Below, one piece after another: positions 7,712 to 15,423 of a stretch of DNA of 64,000 nt; within the stretch, counting starts at the first letter, position 1, and every line of letters begins with the position of its first letter. The position numbers were made by a program, and so were the translations under genes. The stretch spans positions 1-64,000 of the forward strand of contig CAYRFF010000004.1 of assembly GCA_964423575.1 (NCBI GenBank), written 5' to 3'. Source of the stretch: CAYRFF01 sp964423575 (GTDB lineage Bacteria; Bacteroidota; Bacteroidia; Chitinophagales; Saprospiraceae). The notes beneath the pieces are model-generated. The model saw only the letters and a program-made list of their open reading frames with translations. It did no database searches and was not told the origin of the DNA.

Positions 7712-8887
7712 ATGAAACGCGTAGTCATAGGTTTATCGGGTGGAGTTGATTCAAGTGTTGCAGCATATCTCTTGCAAGAACAAGGGTATGAGGTGATTGC
7801 TATGTTTATGCGGAACTGGCACAACGATGATGTCATCCTGTCCAATGAATGTCCATGGATTGAAGACTCCAATGATGCGCTTGCCGTGGCGGAGCATCTC
7901 GGGATTCCTTATTATGTGATGGATTTCAGCAAGGAGTACAAAGAGCGGATTGTCGATTATATGTTTGACGAATATCAGCGCGGACGTACACCTAATCCGG
8001 ATGTGCTATGCAACCGCGAAATCAAATTTGATATTTTCCGTAAAGCAGCGATGGATCTGGGGGCTGATTACGTCGCCACCGGTCATTACTGCCGTAAATT
8101 TACGGACGAAAACGGCGTTCATCATCTTCTGTCAGGAAAGGACAAGAATAAGGATCAGTCGTATTTCTTATGTCAGGTAACACAGGAACAACTAAGTAAT
8201 GCTTTATTCCCCATCGGACATCTGCAAAAATCAGAAGTGCGGGATCTTGCTCATGAGCTTGGTCTCCCTGTCGCCGACAAAAAGGATTCACAAGGCCTTT
8301 GTTTTATAGGTAAGGTGGATTTACCGACATTTTTGCAGCAACAACTGGAAGCAAAGCCCGGTGATGTAATTGAGATTTCTGCTGATTTACAGAAGTTGGA
8401 GGAGTATCACCGTATTCCTGTCGATATTCAACATGTGGAGGCACTCGCAGAGCCATTTTCCTTTACGCGGGATGAAGGCTTCAAGGTAGCAGAACATCAG
8501 GGTGCACATTTCTATACGATTGGCCAAAGGAAAGGCTTGCATATCGGTGGTCGTCCCCACCCCTCTTATGTCCTGCAGACGGACACAGAAACCAATCTCG
8601 TTTTTTCCGGGCAACTCGGAGAGCATCCGGGCTTGAATCGCTATGCACTGAAGATTGAATCGGATGAGATCCACTATATCAATCCTGCTGATGCACTTCA
8701 GGTCGGTGAAACACAGCGCTTGCAGGCTCGTATCCGATACAGACAGGATTTACAGGATGTCACTTTAATAATGAAGGAGGACGGCTTGTATCTTCTCTTT
8801 GATGAAATTCAACGCGGTATTGCATCGGGGCAATTTGCAGCCTGGTATGATGGAGAGAAACTGGTTGGATCGGGGGTGATAGCGTGA
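7712..8887 (+). CDS. mnmA: tRNA-specific 2-thiouridylase MnmA
   Basis: The 391-residue enzyme carries the PP-loop GLSGGVDSS (8-15), the catalytic cysteine in NPDVLC (C100), the second active-site cysteine in SQGLCFIG (C197), GHYCRK, DQSYFL and the FYTIGQRKGLHIGG segment of the C-terminal barrel. MnmA activates U34 of Lys/Glu/Gln tRNAs with ATP and installs sulfur relayed as a cysteine persulfide, giving 2-thiouridine in the wobble base. It acts in the cytoplasm. It is slightly longer than the E. coli protein (about 368). It appears monocistronic. Assignment is firm. Confidence 0.97.
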   Translation: MKRVVIGLSGGVDSSVAAYLLQEQGYEVIAMFMRNWHNDDVILSNECPWIEDSNDALAVAEHLGIPYYVMDFSKEYKERIVDYMFDEYQRGRTPNPDVLCNREIKFDIFRKAAMDLGADYVATGHYCRKFTDENGVHHLLSGKDKNKDQSYFLCQVTQEQLSNALFPIGHLQKSEVRDLAHELGLPVADKKDSQGLCFIGKVDLPTFLQQQLEAKPGDVIEISADLQKLEEYHRIPVDIQHVEALAEPFSFTRDEGFKVAEHQGAHFYTIGQRKGLHIGGRPHPSYVLQTDTETNLVFSGQLGEHPGLNRYALKIESDEIHYINPADALQVGETQRLQARIRYRQDLQDVTLIMKEDGLYLLFDEIQRGIASGQFAAWYDGEKLVGSGVIA

Positions 8888-8970
8888 CCCTTCGAGTAAT
8901 CCTCGCTACCCTTCGAGTGCGCTTCGCTTCCTCAGGGACCTGCTCGTCACCTCAGGGTCCGCCCAGAAAT
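8887..8970. repeat. Degenerate intergenic repeat with CCTTCGAG / CTCAGGG arms
   Basis: ACCCTTCGAGT occurs twice (8887-8897 and 8908-8918) and CTCAGGG twice (8931-8937 and 8951-8957); the first set is partly the reverse complement of the second (CCCT...AGGG, CGAG...CTC). The layout allows nested hairpins just after the mnmA stop, which overlaps the first repeat. It is more GC-rich than its surroundings and looks like an interspersed REP-type element rather than a gene. Confidence 0.6.
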
Positions 8971-9030
8971 CAGTTATAAGAAAACAGGATTCAGAAGTTC
9001 ACATTTTAAGTGCAGTTTTATATTGTTCGG

Positions 9031-9086
9031 TGATCTAGTGATCTAGTGATCTAGTGATCTAGTGATCTAGTGATCTAGTGATCTAC
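9031..9086. repeat. Octanucleotide tandem repeat (TGATCTAG x 7)
   Basis: Six perfect copies of TGATCTAG are followed by a seventh with one change (TGATCTAC). The unit contains both GATC and CTAG. It lies in the non-coding spacer between the convergent mnmA and prpD genes, so copy-number change there would not shift a reading frame. Confidence 0.95.
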
Positions 9087-9193
9087 TGGAACTGCTCAAA
9101 TAAAAACTAAATCCATTGCAGATAGTATCAGATGATATATCATTTCATCTGATTGTTTCTCCTCCCGCAAATTTCGCAGATAGAAAACAAAAA

Positions 9194-9221
9194 ACCCACA
9201 GAACTCCTTCGCTCCGTGGGT
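9194..9221 (+). terminator. Weak terminator-like hairpin in the mnmA-prpD spacer
   Basis: ACCCAC (9194-9199) pairs with GTGGGT (9216-9221) around a CTCCTTCGCTCC-type loop, preceded by an A-run and followed by a modest T-rich tract. It may end mnmA transcription. Confidence 0.5.
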
Positions 9222-9293
9222 CTTATCTTTAAAGGTCAAGAAGTGATTATTTATAATTCCTTCTTCTCAACATTTGCCTTTGCCTTTGCCTAA

Positions 9294-9343
9294 ACCCTGT
9301 GAAATGGCTTCGCCATGAGCCTATGGCTCATATTTCACAGGGT
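9294..9343. repeat. Perfect three-way-junction palindrome
   Basis: A 12-bp outer stem (ACCCTGTGAAAT 9294-9305 with 9332-9343) encloses two side-by-side hairpins without a spare base: GGC-TTC-GCC (9306-9314) and ATGAGCC-TAT-GGCTCAT (9315-9331). It ends 5 nt before the prpD stop codon and would be present in the 3' end of the prp mRNA. There is no T tract, so it is not a canonical terminator. It resembles a REP-type mobile hairpin or an mRNA 3' stabiliser. Confidence 0.85.
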
Positions 9344-9348
9344 AAACC

Positions 9349-10800
9349 TTAAATAACAAGTAGGTCCATAAACTTATTCACTGAAAGCTTCAGGATATCC
9401 TCATACTCAAGCGTATGATCAAGGATAGTATTCTGCTGCTTTTCAGGGAAGATTCTCGCAAGGTTGATCTTGTACTTCTTAATCAACTCAGGGAAACCTT
9501 CTTCTCTGCGACGCTTATGCCCGATAGGATATTCTACCACAACTTCTTCAAGAACAGTTCCATCGTTCAACTCGATTGTAAGAGCATTGGCGATAGAGCG
9601 CTTTTCAGGATCGTGATAATCCAGTGTAAACTGCTTATCCTCTGCAGTTACCATCTTGTCGCGTAATGCATCAACACGCGGATCGGATGCGATATCATCC
9701 TCATAATCCATAGCAGTCAATCTACCATGAATAAGTGGTATTGCAATCATATACTGCAAGCAGTGGTCTCTGTCAGCAGGGTTATCAAGTGGTCCCGTCT
9801 TGTCGATAATACGGATAGCAGCCTCGTGGGTGCGAATGCTAATCTTCTTGATATCATCGGAAGTCTTGCCCATTTCCTGAAGTTTTCCGTACAAGGTCAT
9901 TGCCGCTTCAACTGCAGTCTGTGCGTGGAATTCCGCCGGGAAAGAAATCTTAAAGAGAACATGCTCCATTACATAAGAACCATAATCGCGCTGAAACTTA
10001 AATTCCTTACCTCCAAAGGAAATATCATAGAAACCCCAGGTCTTGGCAGTTAACACAGATGGATAACCCATTTCTCCTGTCTGCGCAATCAGAGCAAGTC
10101 TTACTGCTCTTGAAGTTGCATCTCCAGCAGCCCATGATTTACGGCTACCGGTGTTGGGAGCGTGGCGATAAGTTCTGATTGACTGACCGTCTACAAATAC
10201 ATGTGACAGTGCATTAATCAATTCGTCTCTGGTCAAGCCAATCAACTTTCCTACTACAGCTGTAGAAGCAAGTTTCACAAGAATTACGTGGTCAATTCCC
10301 ACTCTGTTAAAAGCATTTTCAAGAGCCATAACTCCCTGTACTTCGTGCGCCATAATCATCGCTTCAAGTACCTGCTTCATATTCAATGGTTCCTTTCCAT
10401 CTGCGATACTACTTCTAGAAAGCCAGTCTGCTACTGCGAGAATAGCACCCAGGTTATCTGATGGGTGTCCCCATTCTGCTGCAAGCCAGGTATCGTTAAA
10501 GTCAAGCCAACGTACCATTGCTCCTATATCAAAGGCCGCTTGTACAGGATCCAGCTGGAACTGCGTTCCAAATACCTTTGCACCATTGGGTACAACGGTT
10601 CCTTTTACAATCGGTCCCAGCATCTTGGTACATGCAGGGTAAGTCAACGCCTCAAGTCCACAGCCGATGGTATCCAGCAAGCAATAATGCGCTGTTTTCC
10701 ATGCAAGGTCACTCTTAATCTCATAGTTCAATACATAATCCGCAATATCCACTAACACCTTATCCGGTTGTGGCCTTTCATTAGAAATCTGTGCTGTCAT
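9349..10800 (-). CDS. prpD: 2-methylcitrate dehydratase PrpD
   Basis: The 483-residue protein is of the MmgE/PrpD family, with LDTIGCGLEAL, the AMVRWLDFNDTWLAAEWGHPSDNLG active-site region near residues 93-117, and GSRKSWAAGDATSRAV. PrpD dehydrates 2-methylcitrate to methylaconitate in propionyl-CoA breakdown, without an iron-sulfur cluster. It is the last gene of prpBCD, starting 29 nt after prpC. No acnD or prpF is in the window, which fits the PrpD-dependent version of the pathway, with an aconitase elsewhere doing rehydration. Length matches E. coli PrpD (483). Confidence 0.95.
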   Translation of the reverse strand: MTAQISNERPQPDKVLVDIADYVLNYEIKSDLAWKTAHYCLLDTIGCGLEALTYPACTKMLGPIVKGTVVPNGAKVFGTQFQLDPVQAAFDIGAMVRWLDFNDTWLAAEWGHPSDNLGAILAVADWLSRSSIADGKEPLNMKQVLEAMIMAHEVQGVMALENAFNRVGIDHVILVKLASTAVVGKLIGLTRDELINALSHVFVDGQSIRTYRHAPNTGSRKSWAAGDATSRAVRLALIAQTGEMGYPSVLTAKTWGFYDISFGGKEFKFQRDYGSYVMEHVLFKISFPAEFHAQTAVEAAMTLYGKLQEMGKTSDDIKKISIRTHEAAIRIIDKTGPLDNPADRDHCLQYMIAIPLIHGRLTAMDYEDDIASDPRVDALRDKMVTAEDKQFTLDYHDPEKRSIANALTIELNDGTVLEEVVVEYPIGHKRRREEGFPELIKKYKINLARIFPEKQQNTILDHTLEYEDILKLSVNKFMDLLVI

Positions 10801-10829
10801 TCATTTAAAACTTTAAAAAAATTGATAAT

Positions 10830-11981
10830 TTATTTTCTCTTGGAAATAGGAACGTACTCTCTGTCTTCCGGTCCTGTATAATTTGCACTCGGACGGATAA
10901 TTTTCCCGTCTTGTCTTTGTTCAATTACGTGCGCTGCCCAGCCTGTGATACGCGACATCACAAACAAAGGCGTGAACATATCCGTAGGCACTCCCATACG
11001 ATGGTAAGCTACTGCAGAGAACCAATCGAGATTGGGGAACATTTTCTTTTCTCTCCACATTACGCTTTCCAGCCTTTCTGCAACATCGTACAGCAAGGTA
11101 TCTCCTGCCTCATCGGAAAGTTCTTTGGCAATACCCTTGATGATATCATTACGCGGATCGGAAACGGTATATACCGGATGCCCAAATCCTATAATAATTT
11201 CTTTTCTGCCCAATCTCTCAATTATATCGGTTTCAGCTTCCTCTGCTGAATCATATCTGCTCTGAATATCAAATGCCACTTCATTGGCTCCTCCGTGCTT
11301 TGGTCCTCTTAGAGCTCCTATCGCTCCGGTAATAGCAGAGTACATATCCGAACCCGTTCCGGCAATCACACGACTGGTAAAAGTAGAAGCGTTAAACTCA
11401 TGCTCTGCATAGAGGATCAAAGATACCTGCATTGCTCTTACCATTGTTTCTGTAGGCCTTATTCCATGTAAGAGATGCAAGAAGTGTCCTCCCACGGTCT
11501 CGTCATCTGTTTCAACGTCGATTTCCACTCCATTATGTGTATAATGATACCAGAACAACATCGCGGAACCAAAGGAGGCTATCAGTTTATCCGCAATATC
11601 TCTAGCTCCGGTCAGGCTATGGTCATCCTTTTCCGGCAGAACTGATCCCATAACGGACACATAAGTACGCAAAACATCCATCGGATGCGCTGCAGCCGGA
11701 ATTTGCGAAAGCACATCTTTAACAATAACCGGCAGAGATCGCAGCGATTGTAACTTGGCTTTATAGGCAGTCAACTGTGCCTTTGTCGGTAGTTTCCCAT
11801 AAATAAGCAGATAAGCTACCTCCTCAAATTCCGCCTTAGTAGCTAAATCGTGAATATCATAACCGCGGTAGTGTAAATCATTTCCGCTTTTCCCTACCGT
11901 ACATAATGCCGTATTTCCTGCTGCGACTCCGGAAAGAGCCACGCTTTTCTTGGGTTTAAATGTTCCTTGATTTTCAGCCAT
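10830..11981 (-). CDS. prpC: 2-methylcitrate synthase PrpC
   Basis: The 383-residue member of the citrate synthase family has its catalytic triad visible: H229 in GPKHGGANE, H268 in GHPVY and D320 in NLDWF; H194 lies in AEHEFNAST. It condenses propionyl-CoA with oxaloacetate in the cytoplasm. The short length, about 50 residues less than type II citrate synthase, and the operon with prpB and prpD mark it as the methylcitrate enzyme, although such enzymes often also accept acetyl-CoA. Its start overlaps the prpB stop by 8 nt, suggesting translational coupling. Confidence 0.94.
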   Translation of the reverse strand: MAENQGTFKPKKSVALSGVAAGNTALCTVGKSGNDLHYRGYDIHDLATKAEFEEVAYLLIYGKLPTKAQLTAYKAKLQSLRSLPVIVKDVLSQIPAAAHPMDVLRTYVSVMGSVLPEKDDHSLTGARDIADKLIASFGSAMLFWYHYTHNGVEIDVETDDETVGGHFLHLLHGIRPTETMVRAMQVSLILYAEHEFNASTFTSRVIAGTGSDMYSAITGAIGALRGPKHGGANEVAFDIQSRYDSAEEAETDIIERLGRKEIIIGFGHPVYTVSDPRNDIIKGIAKELSDEAGDTLLYDVAERLESVMWREKKMFPNLDWFSAVAYHRMGVPTDMFTPLFVMSRITGWAAHVIEQRQDGKIIRPSANYTGPEDREYVPISKRK

Positions 11982-12876
11982 TTTTATTCTGTTTAAATAG
12001 ATTATTTAATTTTTCTTCATAAGTGTGATAGCCTATGCTTTGGTACAACTCTTCTCGCGTCTGCATGGTATCCAGCACATTTTTCTGTGTTCCTTCTCTG
12101 CGGATATGCTCATACACATTTAACGCCGCTTTATTAGCAGCTCTGAAAGCAGATAAAGGATAGAGTATCAATCCTACGCCCGCTTCTCTGAGTTGATCAA
12201 CAGTATACATTTCTATCATCCCAAATTCTGTGATATTGGCAAGGACGGGGACTCCGCTTGCATCGACAAATCTTTGATAATAAGTCAAGTCAGGAACAGC
12301 TTCCGCAAATATAAAGTCTGCCCCGGCTTCCGCATACGCTGCTGCGCGTTCAAGGGTTCTCTCTACTCCTTCATTTGCGAAAGCATCCGTACGCGCACCG
12401 ATAACAAAGTTTTCATCGGTCCTTGCATCGACAGTTGCTTTGATTCTATCTACCATTTCCTCCATGCTTACGACCTCTTTGCCCGGGCGATGTCCACAGC
12501 GCTTGGCGCCCACCTGATCCTCAATGTGAAGAGCAGCAGCACCGGCTTTAATAAGTGACCGCACTGTACGCGCTATATTGAATGCGGATGGTCCAAAGCC
12601 CGTATCCACATCCACGAGAAGCGGCAGGTCAGTGACATTGGTAATCCGGCGTATTTCTATGAGGGCATCTTCAAGATTGGTAATGCCGAGATCGGGGATT
12701 CCTAGTGATCCTGCAGCAAGTCCCCCACCCGATAGATAAATTGCATTATATCCCGTCTGCTCTGCAAGGAGAGCATGATTGGCGTTAATGGTTCCTACAA
12801 TCTGCAAAGGTTTCTCCTTTTCCATTGCTTGTCGGAAACGCAGCCCGGGAGAGTATGGATATGATTTTGTATTCAT
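11974..12876 (-). CDS. prpB: 2-methylisocitrate lyase PrpB
   Basis: The 300-residue TIM-barrel enzyme of the isocitrate lyase/PEP mutase superfamily carries the KRCGH catalytic loop at 125-129, DVDTGFG for the metal site (89-95) and the IGARTDA strand. It splits 2-methylisocitrate into pyruvate and succinate, the last step of the methylcitrate cycle. It is the first gene of the prpBCD operon; the 395-nt spacer upstream should hold the promoter, but I could not identify a convincing TTTG/TAnnTTTG pair. No PrpR-type regulator is adjacent. Confidence 0.95.
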   Translation of the reverse strand: MNTKSYPYSPGLRFRQAMEKEKPLQIVGTINANHALLAEQTGYNAIYLSGGGLAAGSLGIPDLGITNLEDALIEIRRITNVTDLPLLVDVDTGFGPSAFNIARTVRSLIKAGAAALHIEDQVGAKRCGHRPGKEVVSMEEMVDRIKATVDARTDENFVIGARTDAFANEGVERTLERAAAYAEAGADFIFAEAVPDLTYYQRFVDASGVPVLANITEFGMIEMYTVDQLREAGVGLILYPLSAFRAANKAALNVYEHIRREGTQKNVLDTMQTREELYQSIGYHTYEEKLNNLFKQNKNG

Positions 12877-13271
12877 TGCTATTATAATTCCAGGTAGTTA
12901 AAATTGTTTATTTTGTACTCGCATCTTTTTCATGCTTTATCCGATTCCCTATAATATTTGCTTTCAAACAAATTTTTTGGTCATTTCAGGATAATTTTAA
13001 GGCATTTTTGCGAAAGTCCAAATATACGCTTTTTTAAGGACTATAACATCTGAAACTACAAGCGAATACCGCAAAAGGGGAATCTTGAGTTCAATTGCAA
13101 AATTTTGAGAAAACAAATTATAGATTTATGGGAAAATAATTGGCGAATCTTTAAGTTTGTGCGTATAATAGAGTCGAATATTAATTCAACTGTCCCTGGA
13201 ATGGAAAATAAATTATTTTAATGTCAACCATTACCTGTATTCGGCTGTTAAAAAATAAAAAATATCGCGAT
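12877..13271. other. Divergent AT-rich spacer between prpB and the DUF2892 gene
   Basis: No gene is supported here. The spacer must contain promoters for the prp operon (minus) and the small DUF2892 gene (plus). A copy of the interspersed TTTTTGCGAAAG motif lies at 13005-13016. An in-frame ATG at 13221 extends the small downstream gene, but with no family similarity. Confidence 0.4.
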
Positions 13272-13505
13272 ATGAAAAAGAACATTGGTTCAACTGATCG
13301 ATTGGTAAGAATTTTGCTTGCACTTGTGCTCACAATCCTATATGCCGGAGGAGCTTTTAAAGGGTGGTGGGCTGTATTAGCTGGCTTTCTAGTACTTATG
13401 CTGCTTACTACTTCTTCTATGAGATTCTGTCCGATTTATTCACCTTTCCGTATATCCACAGCGAAGGATGAATCTGATGACATTGACGTAGAGGTGGTAG
13501 AATAA
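13272..13505 (+). CDS. DUF2892 (YgaP-like) two-helix membrane protein
   Basis: The 77-residue protein starts MKKNIGSTDRLVRI, the typical DUF2892 opening, then two membrane segments (about 12-29 and 33-50) and RFCPIYSPFRIST with the conserved CPxY motif, ending in an acidic tail. These proteins occur alone or fused to rhodanese domains (YgaP), where the helices form the membrane anchor. An upstream in-frame ATG would add 17 residues unlike the family, so this start is chosen. Function is not established. Confidence 0.85.
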   Translation: MKKNIGSTDRLVRILLALVLTILYAGGAFKGWWAVLAGFLVLMLLTTSSMRFCPIYSPFRISTAKDESDDIDVEVVE

Positions 13506-13811
13506 CATATCGAAAGGCGGTGCTTTTCTGTCATGGATTTAAAAAACTGGAAACTGAGACTATTTCTTTTGTCGACAAATTATCGGACAAATGATGGCAG
13601 TTGATTTATGCCTACTATAGACAGATAAGCTGTATGCAATCGCAAAATACTCCCTTAGGAGTATATCATGAGACTCGCGGATTCTTTAGGATGACCAATG
13701 ACTGGAAAAACACTATAGTATCTTTTGCGTGATCTACAAATAAAGCACGAAACGAGGACTTTCGGATTAGTCCGAATTCTTAATTTCTAAAAAGGGTATT
13801 CTATTTTTTGA
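13506..13811. other. Spacer with a perfect 7-bp hairpin
   Basis: ATACTCC-CTTA-GGAGTAT (13647-13664) is a perfect hairpin, and TCGGA-TTAG-TCCGA occurs near 13763, shortly before the antiporter gene. Either may be an operator or part of a leader structure. No coding sequence is supported. Confidence 0.4.
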
Positions 13812-15293
13812 ATGGTATTAACCAGTGAGAATATATTATTAATCGGTTCATTACTGCTTCTAATCAGCTTAGTAGTGGGTAAAGCCTCATTTAGGTTTGG
13901 TGTCCCTACCCTATTACTTTTCCTTGCTGTAGGTATGCTTGCCGGTGTGGACGGTATAGGAAAAATCCAATTTAACGACCCTAAAATAGCACAATTCATA
14001 GGCGTAGTCGCTTTAAATATCATTCTGTTCTCCGGCGGATTGGATACCGACTGGAAATCAGTGAAACCGATCTGGAAACAAAGTGCCATTCTTTCCACAT
14101 TTGGAGTATTAGTTACAGCGTTGGTCCTGGGTTTCTTTGTATACTATATCACTGACTTTACAATATACGAGAGTCTCCTGATGGGCTCGATTGTATCTTC
14201 AACCGATGCCGCTGCCGTTTTTTCCATTCTGCGATCCAGGAGTATAGCACTTAAGGATAATATCAGGCCCACACTAGAATTTGAAAGTGGTAGTAACGAC
14301 CCGATGGCTTATGTTTTAACAGTCTTATTCCTGGGCCTTGTTGTCAATCAGGATCAGAATATCTATTCGATTATTCCTAGCTTTTTTCAGCAGATGGTAC
14401 TGGGAGGAATAATGGGGTTTCTATTTGGATATTTATCCAAGTATACGATCAACAAAATCAACCTGGGATATGATGGTTTATATCCTATTCTCGTCATAGC
14501 ACTGGTATTTATCACCTTCTCTGTAACTGAATCCTTTGGCGGCAATGGCTTTTTAGCCATATATATAGCCGGGGTCTTTATCGGGAATCAGGAGTTTATT
14601 CAGAAGAAATCAATCCTAAAGATATATGATGGGCTGGCGTGGCTATCGCAGATTGTCCTGTTCTTGACTCTGGGGCTTCTGGTTACGCCTAGTGAAATTA
14701 TTCCATACCTGGGGATCGGCATGTTAGTCTCCATATTTCTCATTCTTGTCGCCAGACCTGTCGCAGTATTCCTCTCTCTGCTACCTTTCAAAATGACGAT
14801 AAATCGTCGTGTATATATTGCCTGGGTAGGATTACGAGGTGCCGTGCCTATTGTATTTGCGACTTATCCCTTACTGGCGGGAATCGATAAAGCAAATATG
14901 ATCTTCAATATCGTTTTCTTTATCTCCATAACTTCAGTTATTATTCAGGGTACAACTATTTCTGCTTTCGCAAAATGGTTCAAAGTTGCCCTTCCAAAAG
15001 AAGAGAAACAAATTACTGAGCTGGACAGAATCACATTGGATCTGCCAAAAACTCAATTCAAGAAATTCAGAGTCGCATCTGAAGCTTATGCAGTCGGCAA
15101 ACAGATAATCGATTTAAGTCTTCCTCCTTCTATCTCTATTGTGATTATCAGAAGGGACCAGGACTATATTCAGGCACATGGTCGGACGATTATCCAAGAA
15201 GGTGATATTCTTACTGTCTTGGCAGATTCGGAAGAAGATTTCCAGATCATACAGGGTCAACTTAACAGAAAAGATGCCCTGGTCGCACCATAG
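13812..15293 (+). CDS. CPA1-type K+/H+ (NhaP2/CvrA-like) antiporter with RCK_C domain
   Basis: The 493-residue protein has about 12 membrane segments (1-385), the SSTDAAAVFS and ESGSNDPMAY motifs of the cation:proton antiporter core (the conserved N-D pair), and a C-terminal TrkA-C/RCK_C domain (about 410-485, with VVIIRRDQDYIQAHGRTIIQEGDILTV-like strands). NhaP2/CvrA proteins expel K+ in exchange for protons in the inner membrane and protect against osmotic down-shift or high potassium. The gene has no same-strand partner. Ion choice, K+ or Na+, cannot be read from the sequence; the RCK_C domain favours K+. Confidence 0.92.
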   Translation: MVLTSENILLIGSLLLLISLVVGKASFRFGVPTLLLFLAVGMLAGVDGIGKIQFNDPKIAQFIGVVALNIILFSGGLDTDWKSVKPIWKQSAILSTFGVLVTALVLGFFVYYITDFTIYESLLMGSIVSSTDAAAVFSILRSRSIALKDNIRPTLEFESGSNDPMAYVLTVLFLGLVVNQDQNIYSIIPSFFQQMVLGGIMGFLFGYLSKYTINKINLGYDGLYPILVIALVFITFSVTESFGGNGFLAIYIAGVFIGNQEFIQKKSILKIYDGLAWLSQIVLFLTLGLLVTPSEIIPYLGIGMLVSIFLILVARPVAVFLSLLPFKMTINRRVYIAWVGLRGAVPIVFATYPLLAGIDKANMIFNIVFFISITSVIIQGTTISAFAKWFKVALPKEEKQITELDRITLDLPKTQFKKFRVASEAYAVGKQIIDLSLPPSISIVIIRRDQDYIQAHGRTIIQEGDILTVLADSEEDFQIIQGQLNRKDALVAP

Positions 15294-15423
15294 CAAAGAG
15301 CCAATACAATATATCAGTTCTAGAAATCCAATCAAGTAAAAATCTTTACTTCAGTCTGAGAAATCTTAAAACTTATTAGCTCAAAAGAATCCTTAACCAT
15401 CCATTCTGAACCAGAACTCGAAA

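Noticed and set aside
8887..9086. Repeats after mnmA considered as a CRISPR array
   Set aside because: Units are 8-11 bp, with no 25-40 bp direct repeats separated by unique spacers and no cas genes in the window.
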